Shown: piece after piece, positions 10,501 to 21,854 of the stretch | How the letters are laid out: the number at the start of each line of letters is the position of its first letter | Numbering within the stretch: position 1 is the stretch's first letter | Origin: Ectocarpus siliculosus | Lineage: Eukaryota > Sar > Phaeophyceae > Ectocarpales > Ectocarpaceae | Direction: 5' to 3' | NCBI GenBank assembly: GCA_000310025.1 | Contig: FN649746.1 | Coordinates: 2,678 to 66,677, forward strand | Length of the DNA stretch: 64,000 nt | Program-made: the position numbers and the translations under genes | Notes under the pieces: generated by a model | Told to the model about the DNA's origin: nothing | Database searches by the model: none | What the model saw: the letters and a program-made list of their open reading frames with translations, nothing else

Positions 10501-13500
10501 ACGCTGATGTCGCATTCAATCGGACGCCCGGCGGGGCCCCACAGGCGCCGCGGCACACACGTCTTAACCACTGGCACTCGGCTTCTGTGAACAGCCATGA
10601 CCTAGAACAGGGCGGACGAGAAAATGATCATCTTGCGACACAGTTAGCAGGTGAGTTTATGCGCACAACCAGTCTTGCGCCACGAACGCGGACCCTCGTT
10701 TAGTCAGGCAAAGCCAAAATGCAACCACATAGCCACAACCTTCACTACCCAAACTCAGATCATCAAGCTCACCCGAACCAGCACAACACCACCAACCAAC
10801 AGCAGCAAGGGCAACATCAGTAACAACACCAAATAGCGACGTCACCAACAACAACCCGCAATTATCATGAATCAACCGAGAGGGTGGGAACAGCGTGGCA
10901 GGTGCAACTCACGTCCGTGAAGCCCTTTCTCTCCATTACCCTCTTCATCTCGAACACGATTTTGCTCGTCGCCTTGAGGTTCTGCTGGGCCTTTGCCAGT
11001 GATGCCCTGCACTTTATGATGGCTTGCACAACCTTCTTCTGTGATTGCGGGTGGTCAGGTGCAAAACATCGTGCGAGTGTTGCGTTGTTGTTGTTGTTCT
11101 GCACTCAACTGGTGTCGGCACGGCTCCTCATCTTCCCCGGCCATCGCAAAGTCCGCCTTGATTTGATTTCGAAAAAACAAAAACGCCACCAGAAGGTGTA
11201 GTATCATGACTTGAGACTATCCACAAAAGAGGGAGTTCGCAACAAAAAACTACCTCCTTGCACAACAAACACGCCTGGAGTAGAACAAAAGAACGTTCAA
11301 AGATCCATCCGGCTTCGAAAACGGGGAGAGAGCACTTGCAACAGAAGGAACAACGATATCGAAAGCAGTAACGCTTTGAAGTAGGCAAGTCACACCTGGT
11401 CGGGGCTAGCGTTGTCAAAGTTTTCTTTGGTCCAGTCCCCAAGCTCCTTCTTTTTCTCTTCAAAAGCAGCTTCCGCCTCCGTGGCCGCTCGCCGGCTTGT
11501 CTTGATCCCTCGCTCGCTGGCCGCCAGCCTGCTCTCCAGCAACACTCCCTCTCTGTCCTCCTCTTCCGGCTCGGCTGCCCGTTGTCCATCTCGAGAATCG
11601 TTGCGGTCCTTGTCCTTGTCTTCAGCGGTACAAGCCACGGGCTCGGGAATAGGTACCCGTGCGGCTGTTGCTGATCCAGCGTGCCTCTGCGTGCGTTGAT
11701 GCCGAAAAGCAGCAGCAAGGCAAGCACCACTTGTTTTAACGCCCGCCTTTGTTCGTGGCCTGCAAGCATTGCTAGACTACACGCGGGAACGTTATGTAGT
11801 ACAATGTTGAGAACTAGGAAACGTGTTCTCCGGACTAAAACGGCATGAATTTTGAACAAACTCATCACGAAATAGGCCTACTAAATAAAATATTAGGAAA
11901 AATAAATACACACACAGCAAGACTACCCGTTCGAGATATACCCACATTCGAACGGGATGAATATGCGAAACACACAAAGAACAATAAATCGATGCCGCTG
12001 GAAGAGGGACGCATGTACACCAGAGCCACAGCTGTTTTACCGTGCCCATTTTCAATAAATAACCCAGAATTCAACAGCAGCAGCAGCAGCCATGCGACAA
12101 CAGAAAGACCATACGAAAATACGTGCAACAAAGAGGTAAATTACAAACGCAAAGAGAACGGGGAAACTAGCACAAGCTTTCCGAACTTCGTCCAGACATT
12201 ACACAGAATGGTACATCGATGCAACGTCCGTAACAAGAGCCACACACAAACAATCAAGCACGTGCGAAAAAAAGCGAGACACAACTCAAGGAATCAACGA
12301 CAATGCAGCAAGTGAAAGGGAAGAGCTCAATGCCCGCCGCACCTGCTCCTCCTTGCTGCGAGGTGTTTCACTATTTTCCGACTTTTCCGAATCCTGCGCT
12401 TGTTGCGAGGAAGTCTCCAGTTTCCGCGTCTTCCGGGCGGTATGAGCAGCTTTCATTGCATGTAGCTTCTGGGCAGTTTTGTCTCTGGACAGAGTCAAGG
12501 CCGACAGGTCGTTCAGTTTTCCCCGCTTGGTGCCATTGAGTTTCGACAATCTGTGGAAGAAAACCGTTCACGCGGCAAACGACAAATGACGCGGTCAGGT
12601 CGCAACGTGTTGTCGCTTCGAAACTGGTGAGGATAAAGCAGTAAGTCACAGACTGAAGAGAATTCGGTGCAATACACCGCAAGGTCTGCTGTGAACGCCC
12701 TCCCCACCCTTGAAAATCACCGGTGAAGGACAAAAGCCCGGGGGCGATCGCTGTTAGCATTTCCCCCGTACCTCTATTCCTTTGAGATCGCGCTAGGGCG
12801 TCCTACTCGGTCCAACGCATCTATCCCAGCAACAACCTCACTCGTTTGGTTGTTGTTGTTGTTGTTGTTGTTGTTGTTGCTAGAAATAGTTTTACAAACC
12901 TTTCCATCAACCTAACAATTCAGCACTACCTCCCCGGCACTCCTTTCTGACGAACATACGAGTTGAGCTGTGACGGGTGTGCCGGCGTGAAACTCCTAAG
13001 TGCCGTATGGCACCGCCAGACTCAAAAGCACTACATTGTAAGCGATTAGCCGAAGAGATCCGACAGACAAAAAACATCGGAGAACCAACAACTCACGAAT
13101 GTCGCCTCTACCGTAGATCTGAAACATTATCGTAGATGCTGTTTTGGCCCAATCGTCCGTGGGTTGCCGGGCGTGAGGCCCACAGCATGTGTTTGTGTGT
13201 GTCCGGCGGATGCTCCGGTTGGAAAAAGCGACCAACGCCCCAACACGCCCCCGAGGCGTTGTCGGTCAGAGTATGTATTGAACATCGTGATTATTCGCCG
13301 TTGAGAACGCCCCGGGGCTTCTTTCGACAAAAAGAGGGTTCCCAGAGGACTGTCCAACATGCATACATTCCGAATTCTACAACAGGGTGTTGTTGGGCCA
13401 AAGCATCTGTCTCCCACAAACCACTACCGCCAAAGACGTGAACACAAAATCCAGTACACGTCCCACCGCTCGCCAAGCAAAAAGGTCCGAGAGTAGGTAA

Positions 13501-16500
13501 CAAGACGAGAGAAAAGAGAATCCAACTGTGTGAGCCGCGGTCCTCTACTCTGGGTGTCGATTGTCTCGCATTTTGGAATAGTTTTGGCCCTACATGTATC
13601 AGCCGTATTCACACGGGAGGACGGCCACACAGGCGTTTTTCGTCTTGACACCACCCTGTGCGTCGAACCTGCACGTCATGGGTCAATTCCATAGTCAATT
13701 CTCTGTGCACCTTTTGGTGTCACCGAATCCCCCACCAAATGCCGTGTACCGTGTGCTGTCGGTTGCCCCAACATAGAAGGACACGAGTTGCGCCTTCGTC
13801 TCCGCAATTGATAGACACGTATGGTCCATGCACAACGACTTGTCCATTCACGTTTTGGGCGATAACTTTTGAAAGAAACAGAATGGAATGTTGAAACAAC
13901 GATACTCGTGATCGCCTCATCTAGCTACATCGATAGCTACGGCGTTTATTGTTTGTTTGTTTTTGAGACAATGCACCATTTTTGGCCAAGAAATGACCCA
14001 AAGAACCCCCTTTATCACCACGGAGTCCCCTCTATCACCACGGTGCCCCCATTTAAAAACGGTGCCCCCATTTTATCACCACGAAGTCCCTCTAAAATTC
14101 CCCCCGCAGTGTACGATGCATACGTTCGGCGCCAAAACAAAATTTCGCTGTTCTCACGAACAAGAGTTTATCTCGGAAAACAAAACCGCTTACGTCATGT
14201 TGATGAGAGGAATCGTTTGTCGCACTCTATTTTAAAATCGGCTTGGTGGATCTCGTTTATAAAAGCTTTCGAGTTGGCATCCCAGATCCGGTTTTTGGTC
14301 GCTCACTTTATCAATTCCGAATAATACATAAAAAAACGCTCACCTGCCGATATATATTCAAATCCGTTGAGATGCTTGAAATCGGCAAACAACACCACCC
14401 AAATAAGGAATCAAGAATATCCGCTGATTCAAGAACAGAAGAGACTACGAACGAAACAAAAAAAAGTAGAACAACAGCGACCTGCGCCTGGAGACAAGGC
14501 GTTTGCCGGTGTTTTCGGATTTCGGAACAACCAGCCATACCCCGAGAAAAGTGCACCTTGGTGCTGGGGAAACATTGGACAAATTGTTGTGCATGGACCG
14601 ATAGCGACACGCAGCTTGACGAATCACCCTTTCAAAACACCATCCGGATGTAGGCGTGCAAACATCTGTTGACGAAAGTCATGTAAAAAAACAAACTGAA
14701 GCAGCAGCCAGGCGCGAGTTTACAGCCGTTCTAGATGCAGACGCTCACATCGCGTGAAATAATAGGCGTATTCGTAAGTTTCGCCCTGCTCACTTGTCTT
14801 CCATGGATGCCCTCTGCTTCAGCAGCTGCACAGCGTGGGCCTGCCCTTCCTCCGCCATCAAGACTGCTCTTGTCTTGGACTCGACAACGCCCTGACAGGT
14901 ATCGAGATACGTAGAGCAGGCATACAACACGCCCACCCCATGGAGCAAAGAGACTCTTGTGAACAAGATGCAGTGCCACAAAGCAGCAGGGGTGGATAGT
15001 CAACGATTTCATCAACTTTGGGGGGAAGGGAATGATACAGTTGATCGTGCTGCTGTACGACTGGGTGTGGAAAATGAATGTGTGCCAAGTACTGAAGGGT
15101 GGTTGTGAACTTGTTTAACCCTCCTATGTAGTACCCAGTTACAGGATATGGCTCCAGAAAAAATCGCGTACACTCATTACGAGAGGCTGTACAGTTCTTT
15201 CCCGAGGGCCGAAGGCTGACTTGGCTTCAGTGTGGAAAATTTCCCCAAATGCACTGGGCACACTTTCTAAACTGAAGCCAAGTCAGCGGTTGTTGTAGTA
15301 CTAGGCTATGTACAGTAGACCACGCACTCACGGTAGGGAAAATCATCAAAGGTAGAAAGAGGGCGGGGAATCCGACGTACTGCTTCTTCTTGGACGTGCA
15401 AACGCCATACGATACAGTAGGGAAAAATGGACTATGGAAACAATTGTGCAAATACGGGATATAGGGGAAATGTGGAGAGTGCTGAAGAAGAACTGGGGGT
15501 CCAATCCCTACGATCGGGAAGAGACGCAACGAATCTAAAATGGCAGTACCCCGTGTGCGATATGGGAGAGGAGGGGTTGCCGAGAACAGCTTGGGAGGCG
15601 AAGCGGGCACACAACAAGAGGGGTAGACAACCCACGGAGTGGATCAAGGTTGTAGATGACGTATGTATGCAACGAGTTCGAATTGACGAAGGTGATATTC
15701 TGAAAACGGACGGTCTACGAGGATTCAAGAAGAAGCTATTAATGTGTTGATTTTGCCGAGAGAGAACAGAATCTAACCAAAGACACCAAGGATGAAGAGC
15801 GTCCAGATGTGTATGACTGTTCAAAGAACGAACAGGGTTCAAGGAGTACTTACATGGACCCATGGATGCAGGAAAAAAACTGAAGGTAAAATTGAGGATC
15901 GGGGACAATGGCCTTCGAGAACGCAGGCGAAGGTTTCGGAAGGTAGACGATGAAGACGACAAGTTCAAATGTGAATACGGTTCCGAGTGCGAAGACCGGG
16001 TTCATGTACAGTAGTTGCGGAATGCCCGTTGTACAAGGACAGGGAAGTGTACATGACTGAGCTGGGAAAAGTAGAAGGAAGATACAGGGAGATGTTTGAG
16101 GCATGGAATAGCCAGGAGAAGACGGCAGCTGTACTGGGACATTGGAAGTCGGTTGAAAGGCGGGAAGTGGTATCGATAGGACATACAGGCTAGGAAAGCA
16201 TTTTTGAGCCACCTTTGGCAAAGTAGGAAGGAACGATTGGCCATCGGTGATCGGTCCTGGGAACAACGCTCATTCCTCTCGAGGATGCGTGGCCAGTGGT
16301 CTAACCGTTACTGTAAGGCATGAAAAACATAAGAGTACGCCCCCCCATAGAGCAACAACACCAAATTTCAGTGGTTCAAAACACGTGTGATCCATTTCAT
16401 TTCGCACACAGCTTGTCCTTGCGTCAGTAGGATCCTGGGGCCCAACCGAAAACTATGCCGCATCAACTTGCATGCACCGACGTTTCTCTTGAATCCACAC

Positions 16501-19500
16501 AGTGCCTTGAACAAAGTGGGAATAAACCGACTGCGAGAGTGACCAGGACCCTGGCTTACGAGTCCTACAGATAGTGGTGGTCGCAAGCTTGAGAGGGTTG
16601 GTAGCTCGGTCCTCCCCCTGATCGTCATCCTCCGGACTGGATTTGACTAGGGCTGTTCGGTTTTAGTTCACTTTGCTTTCTTGGGACTCTTGAATGAACT
16701 CTATGGAGGGTCACGGGCAGGCTTAAGCTACGTGTTCGCTCGTTTCTTACCTTGAGCTCTTGGATGAGCTCCACTCTGGAAGGGAGATAAAGGGTCAGGT
16801 CGATGTCGCTCTCGGGTGTGGACAAGCTCATTGCGGAGGAGCCAAAGACCAACACTCTCGCTTGAGAGAATCGTTGCCTGTTTAATTAATCAAAACACGT
16901 CAATGGCATTCGCGGGTGTACGTGTCTACAAATCAGCGATAACGTCGAGACTCCAATACAGCATGTCTCCGGTGGTCCATACAATGTGGGCGTTATCGTT
17001 ATCGACGAAATGGGCACTATATGGTAACCTATCTGCCCACCGCGGTTTCGCATCTTCGCCAAACGTGGATTCATCCCCAAGTGTCATCTTGAGTGCGCAC
17101 GATTGCCTTACAAAACCACGAAGAATGTTTGCCGGCAGCGTTGGAGTACTGTATGGGTGTATATGCACCTACAAGAACAAACTCCGACAACGGTTAAAAG
17201 CCTGTCGCTGGACACATATTGTACATACACATATCCCTGAATGACGGTTCTGTCTTACGCCCTACCAGTACAAGAAAACTGTGCTCTCCCTACCTACGCA
17301 CACGCACCTGAGGGCCCATTCGACGCCCTGCCTCACGCCTTCCACTGTCTCGTAGTACGACGTGTGGGGCAAAAGTGCCAGGAAACGCTTTATTCCCAAG
17401 GTGTCAGGGATGAATGAAAAAAACGACGGATGGGTTTCGAGTACAGCAGGGGCGGGGGCAACGGGAAGGTGGCGGGAGTGAGACACCACCTTTGTGTATT
17501 GCGAGCTGCCGGCCGCGTGGTGTGTGCAGCAAAAGTTGGACTACTGGATTCCATACGCTGACTCGCAAATGCAACCCTACAAACATCCGTCATCGGCGGA
17601 GAGGCAACTTTGTAATTGTAGCGGAGGCTGATGTCGGTGATCTGACACATTGGAGGAGCGGCCCCGTACATACAGCACCGCACCGGCCGTAGCAGGAGCG
17701 TCGACCGTACTGCACCTGGTCTCCCATTGCTCAAGACACCTTATCATCAGCCAAACCCAAGTATTTGTATATGAGTCAATCCCTCTCAACAATACCGTGG
17801 CGTATCTTGATCAAGCGTAGCCACGTCACAGTCAATGCATGGATTCCTCGGTTTAAGCAAGCGGCCGACCGACATCCACCTGAAAAACGCCAGCTAAGCA
17901 CGCGTCAACTAACACAAATCATACATGTGCTGCAGAGTGAGAGCACCTCAAATCAACATTCACCACCCTGTTTCAATTGGAGAGAACGTCAAAACAAATA
18001 CCAGCACACACTGGAGCGCTCACTTGCTCGCAAAGTTGATTCATGACCGTCCTCTCTTCTTCACTCCAAGTGTTGGCAAGAAGGGGTGCCGGCCCACCGC
18101 CACTAGCGCCGCCGCCGCCGCTCCTAGCGTAGTCCGTGGAGTGTATCAGCTGTTCGTCTAAACGCCTGAGTAGGTCGTCTATCTCTTGGACGTACCGGTC
18201 TAGCCTTTCACGACAAGTTGATGTGCGCACCTGCGGACGGGAATGAGCGAAGGGATAAGATAAGATGTATAGAGAGAGGGCAGAAGAGAGGTGCATAACG
18301 GACACGAAGAGGAAGAGGAAGATGCAGAACAAGAGCCGACAAAGGCGGGGGAGATAGAGGGAAGGCTACGAAAAAGGAGAGCAGAGGAGGATAGAGTACA
18401 TAAGGAGAGATCGGTAACCGAAAACAAGCAAGGGAGGCACCCGTTGGCCCGAAATATCGTCGAAAGAGACGACAGTAGGCAACCTCGCAACCTTATGACG
18501 CTTGAGACGTGGGTTCGAATCTCGGTGGCGTCACACGAACTGGGATATTTTTCTCACAAGATGCCCAAACGATGTGGGAAACGATCATTTCATGTGTACG
18601 CAAAATACATGTGTACACAAAAAATCCACTTCGCGGTTGACGAGGGAAAGGAACGGCCGAGTCGTTTTCGCGATAAAAATCAAGGCAAGCACCGCAGGAG
18701 GAAGGCGGAGAAAACCTGCTGTGCGGCTTTCTTCTTGTGTGACCCCGTCTGGTTCGTCAAGAAATTGTACCGAAAGGTGTAGGGACGGAACAACCGGGAT
18801 GAAAAAATACAACAACAACAATCAACAACAACAACGACCGCATTAACCTCCCCAACATCTTCATTCGTCTGCTCTCCACGCTGAGAGGAACAACTTATTT
18901 ACACACGCCTCTGCCGTTCACCTCTAAGATGAAAGTCAACAACTGTCGCACGCAAGCGAGTATTCACCCGAAACTACACACCAAAGTCAAACCTGACCCA
19001 ATGGACGTCCTCATTCTGCATCATTGGGCGGAGGGTTCGATCCACAAGCGTGAGGGTGGTTCGTGATTGTTCGATCCATCCCCTACTGTGCTCCAGGATG
19101 TTGGCGGCAGGGCCTATGTCACGGTTTGCTTGCTTTCACCTCTCCCAGTCGTTTGTGAGCTAGCATGTCCACGACGACCGCCTTCGCCAGCCCCAGCGTC
19201 CTCTTGCAGACGTCGTTGTCGTCGCTGCAGTCGTCCGAGGCTGCCAGAACGGCCTCCTCGCACAGCTGGAAAACCGACAGCAACTTGGCTTTGTCGTGTA
19301 GCGTTTTATCTATTGTGGTGGGGACATCAATTGCAAAATCGGGGTGGGCGGGGAGGGGGTTCCTCGTGAAACAAGCGATGTCGATGCCGCCACTATGTAC
19401 TAAACACGTTCATCTGAGAGTCAGGGCATGTGGGGCAGAGGGCATGTGGGGCAGAGGGACAGGGGACGTAGGCGGTCTTTGGATTAAAGTGCACAAGTGT

Positions 19501-21273
19501 AGCGGAAGATGAGGGTCAGCTGGCGAGGTGGTCCGGGGGCGGTGACACAACGAAACAGCATTCTGACGACGCGGCCGGGGGCGCAAACAAGGACTCCCGT
19601 ATGCACAGGAGGCATCAGCGAGGTCACCTTGGCTATTGTACTGTAGGCGCATGACGAGATCGGGCGGGGTGGTGCACTGGCAACATGTAGTCCGTCAGTG
19701 ATGAGCTTCAGAGCTAATGGGCATTCTACCCGCGAGCAGAGGCGAGGGGCCAAGTTTTTTCTTGGTCACCCCAGACACTCACGTTGGAAGCAAACGAAAT
19801 GCTAGCTTCGAGGTACCACCCTGGACCAAGCAGGCCTCATGACACGTTGAGGCCGCGAGTTCAAACCAAAGCACACAGCAGTCTAACATCTCATATGAGC
19901 CGGACTTGAACGTACAAGGTCCGTGGCAGCTCCACCCATTCCAGCGCATGATACTGCCGTGCGATGTAATTATCCTCACCATTAATTAGCGGTAGCGCGA
20001 TCTGGAGGCATTCCAGAACCTCTGGCACCAGCGCGAAATGCTCGGCGCCCCTGTGTTCCCTGTCTTGCTTGTGTCGCTATTGAATTACACAGAAAAGCAA
20101 GCGGAACGCGCGCGGCAAGTCATGAGTGTGCCATGTGTGAAGAGTGCGAGCCGTCGACAAGCACATGGGACTACATAGATTGATATGCGGGACTGCGTTG
20201 TTGTGTGGCATGCACTGCCAGTGGAGCAAGGGATGCATCGGCGAGCGACCACCCGGGGCGGTCCCGTCGCCTGCGCCTTTAGCACCCAAATCCGTGCGCC
20301 CTTCTGATACGCAGTGCTGCAGCATCCATCTCTGCGCGTTGTATTAGCCGTAGTACGGATGTTCGCTGACCCCGCCGACGGCCTGTACGCAACCATAGCT
20401 CTTGGCTCCTACATTGTTGCTGATCAGCGATCGTAGCATACATTGCACACATCTGCCGGGTCAGTAGGAGCTCCAATCCGTGGGGTTCCTCCCTGAGGGC
20501 CCCTACCCACCCCTTGACTTCGGTTTTGAACGCGAGAAGCTTGGCTCGGCGGGAAAAAGATACGGCAAACCAAAACACAGCAGCAGCGTATGCATAAGAA
20601 CATGTAACCTTCTATGTACACACAAAGTGTTTTGCCCCGTGCCAGAAAGTCGGTTGAACACGCGGCGGGCATCGTTGAAGGAACGTTTTCAGAGCGAGAA
20701 TATTTTCGTAGCTTCGCCGTGTGTGCAACCAAAGGGCGACTCCCAAAACTCATTCATCCCTGTGAGACCAGCAACAAAATCAATTTGGTTCGTCCTACCG
20801 TTACCAGCTTTCTTTTTGCACTGCGGCGCCAGCGAAGGTACGCTACGAGGCGGTATGGTTCTTGCTGTAGTGTACATCAGTACAGCAGCAACATCCAGTA
20901 TCTTGTTGTACAACGGTACAGTAGCATACATCACAAAGACAGCCGAAATGCCCACGGAGTAACAGGCTTCGCGCAGCAAACTCCCACGTGCAAGGAATAA
21001 AATTCTGGGACTCACCGCCATCAGCTCGCGTGCGCGTTCCAGCACCTCGTCGCCGCCAGTAGTAGTGCCGGCCTGGCTACGAGTGCTCGACGTCTGCGTA
21101 CCAGCATCTACATCGCCGGCTTGGACCTCAGGGAGGTTGCTGGGCTCTAGAGGGCCTTCCTTGGATGCTCTAGCACTGGGTGGCTCGAGCTGGTCTGTTT
21201 CATGTTGGCATGTCGCTGCTGTTGTCGTTGTTGCCTCTGCCGCTGCTGGCTGGGAGGCAGCTGCGTCTGACAT
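4123..21273 (-). CDS. Terminal uridylyltransferase / non-canonical poly(A) polymerase with Q-rich, RGG-like tail (19 exons)
   Basis: Adds nucleotides, probably U, to RNA 3' ends (Cid1/TUT/GLD-2 family). Exons, all phase-matched: 21273-21016, 20539-20413, 19288-19140, 18230-18024, 17387-17308, 16877-16751, 14891-14794, 12550-12343, 11686-11396, 11038-10913, 10601-10446, 10041-9967, 9643-9563, 9101-8724, 6745-6686, 6440-6322, 6019-5855, 5391-5237, 4778-4123, giving about 1171 residues. The nucleotidyltransferase motif is FGSS...SDIDL (Gly286-Ser-Ser, Asp298, Asp300), and the third carboxylate is Asp588 in IECDISVNN. The central domain shows LVKAWAKARG and GTLSSYGHCL. The PAP-associated part shows LLLGYFRHLAEDF, VMTLRPK and VEDPFE (814-818). 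His826 in NPHDLG sits where Cid1 has its UTP-selecting His336. Residues ~317-515 are a charged insertion between the catalytic motifs. The last exon encodes His/Gln-rich sequence, about 15 consecutive Gln, then a Gly/Arg-rich end. Start ATG at 21273 is the first in an Ala/Thr-rich exon. The 5' edges of exons 2 and 3 and the exon 7/9 acceptors are least certain. Confidence 0.85.
4482..4598 (-). repeat. CAG repeat encoding the polyglutamine tail
   Basis: GCT/TGC triplets on the plus strand, interrupted by occasional CGG, AAC and GTT. On the coding strand they give runs of Gln broken by Leu, Arg, Pro and Val in the last exon of the terminal nucleotidyltransferase. The long pure run is near 4544-4588. 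Repeat length is likely polymorphic. Confidence 0.85.
6057..6070 (-). repeat. Two TTAGGG units in an intron
   Basis: CTTAGGGTTAGGG lies in intron 16 of the terminal nucleotidyltransferase gene. It is a minimal interstitial telomere motif and may be chance. Confidence 0.4.
7065..8132 (+). mobile_element. ~1-kb dispersed repeat, copy A (intronic)
   Basis: A block of about 1.07 kb reappears reverse-complemented at 27714-28785. Shared landmarks are the AAAAGTTGCA-rich edge, TACGCTCTTTATGGGAG, CACCGATATCTCGAC, GATGCCATGGGCTGTTGGG, GCGATAACTTTTCGAAGGAG with GGCAACAGCAACAGCAA, and an end near TATGATCCAATAAAAA. The middle contains two diverged internal repeats of about 240 bp, each with a CAACAGCAA run. 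No transposase frame and no clear terminal inverted repeat were seen, so it is a non-autonomous element of unknown class. It sits in intron 14 of the terminal nucleotidyltransferase, antisense to that gene. Confidence 0.85.
12846..12880. repeat. (GTT)n microsatellite
   Basis: About eleven GTT/TTG triplets in an intron of the terminal nucleotidyltransferase gene. Confidence 0.9.
13970..14100 (+). repeat. Short intronic repeat cluster (GGTGCCCCCATTT, TATCACCACGG)
   Basis: TATCACCACG(G/A) occurs three times and GGTGCCCCCATTT twice within 130 bp. The neighbourhood (13680-14650) also contains GCGATAACTTTTGAAAG, which resembles the CGATAACTTTTCGAAGG word of the ~1-kb dispersed repeat. It may be a diverged member of that family. 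Confidence 0.4.
15215..15287. repeat. Perfect 16-bp stem inverted repeat
   Basis: GCTGACTTGGCTTCAG at 15215-15230 is followed, 41 nt later, by its exact reverse complement at 15272-15287. It lies in intron 6 of the terminal nucleotidyltransferase gene, just upstream of the LINE relic. It is probably the end structure or footprint of a fold-back element. Confidence 0.85.
15327..16195 (+). mobile_element. LINE (non-LTR retrotransposon) relic: RT and C-terminal zinc knuckle
   Basis: Frame fragments at 15331-15490 read as the palm of a non-LTR reverse transcriptase (IIKGRKRAG, FFLDVQTPYDTV, GLWKQLCKYGI), with stop codons breaking the frame. At about 15880-16195 another fragment reads RLRIGDNG, then a CCHC-like knuckle (CEYGSECEDRVHVV, AECPLYKDREVY). 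That is the usual C-terminal zinc finger of LINE ORF2, with an in-frame or frame-shifting break at 16010. It is dead and 5'-truncated, lying antisense in intron 6 of the terminal nucleotidyltransferase gene. Confidence 0.75.
16926..17204 (-). CDS. Unassigned small coding-like frame inside an intron
   Basis: After a good acceptor (TTGTTCTTGTAG) the minus frame stays open for about 90 codons to a stop at 16926. It contains an ATG-initiated 54-residue segment with DNAHIVWTTGDML. The composition is protein-like, but the frame does not fit the phases of the surrounding terminal nucleotidyltransferase exons 5 and 6 and shows no known domain. It could be a decayed element gene, an alternative exon or chance. 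Confidence 0.25.
18455..18790 (+). mobile_element. tRNA-derived SINE, copy 1
   Basis: The tRNA-related head has a clear B box (GGGTTCGAATCT at 18511) and a decayed A box. It is followed by CACACGAACTGGGATAT, CTCACAAGATGCCC, then the body module TTGACGAGGGAAAGGAACGG, ACCGCAGGAGGAAGG, TGTGTGACCCCGTCTGG and AATTGTACCGAAAGG. An A-rich (AACAAC)n tract follows. The same order recurs at 24632. It is in intron 3 of the terminal nucleotidyltransferase gene, antisense. Confidence 0.85.
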
Positions 21274-21854
21274 AGCAAACGGCACGTACTACTCTGTAGC
21301 GGGATCTGCCGACGCGCAGACAGCACAGCAGCTGAGGAATATCTATCTGCCTCCTCCAGCTGCCGCGATGGTCTCCTTCCGGAAAAGAGACTTGATGATG
21401 AGGCCGCAACTCTCTCGAGATCAAGGAGTAGACACACTTGGATGCGCGCAAGGAAGAGAGTTGAGTGGCAAAGCAGGAAAGACCGTGTTTGTGGTGGATG
21501 AGGTGAGACGGAGGTGTACTGCGTTGCCCGCTTGCCACTGCACACCTGATGACTTGATGCAGCGCGGGGGGTTCCGCGGATTCGTGGGTGGACATCGGGC
21601 ATTGAGCAGCAGGCAGGAGACACCGCAATACACAGCACTCCTGTCTCAAGGCACACAGCCGCTGAGTTGTTGCAGTCCCGGGATGTAGTGAGAGATATCG
21701 CCATCACATCATCCTTGTGGCTCATGGGGGTGTGACAACGGCACCATCCTTGGGAGTTTGTCTTCTGGCGCGCAGTAGAGGCAGGCGCCACACGGCACAA
21801 CAAGACTGTAGACTACAGCAGTAGAGGATCACGAGGAGGGGTATCCTGCACACC
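21274..21854. promoter_or_regulatory. Divergent intergenic region between the nucleotidyltransferase and ALG8 genes
   Basis: The two ATGs stand head to head 581 bp apart, so this stretch must hold both 5' UTRs and probably a shared bidirectional promoter. I see no convincing TATA box or other named element in it. Confidence 0.5.

Noticed and set aside
11128-11868. 246-residue minus frame
   Set aside because: It is a frame shadow of exon 9 (11686-11396). Only the other frame joins to the flanking exons.
15432-15968. Ser/Pro-rich 178-residue minus frame
   Set aside because: It is antisense to the LINE relic, whose RT and zinc-knuckle motifs are on the plus strand.
20689-21285. 198-residue single-exon minus gene
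   Set aside because: Only its first 86 codons (from ATG at 21273) look coding. They end at a strong GCG|GTGAGT donor and the remainder is intron read-through.
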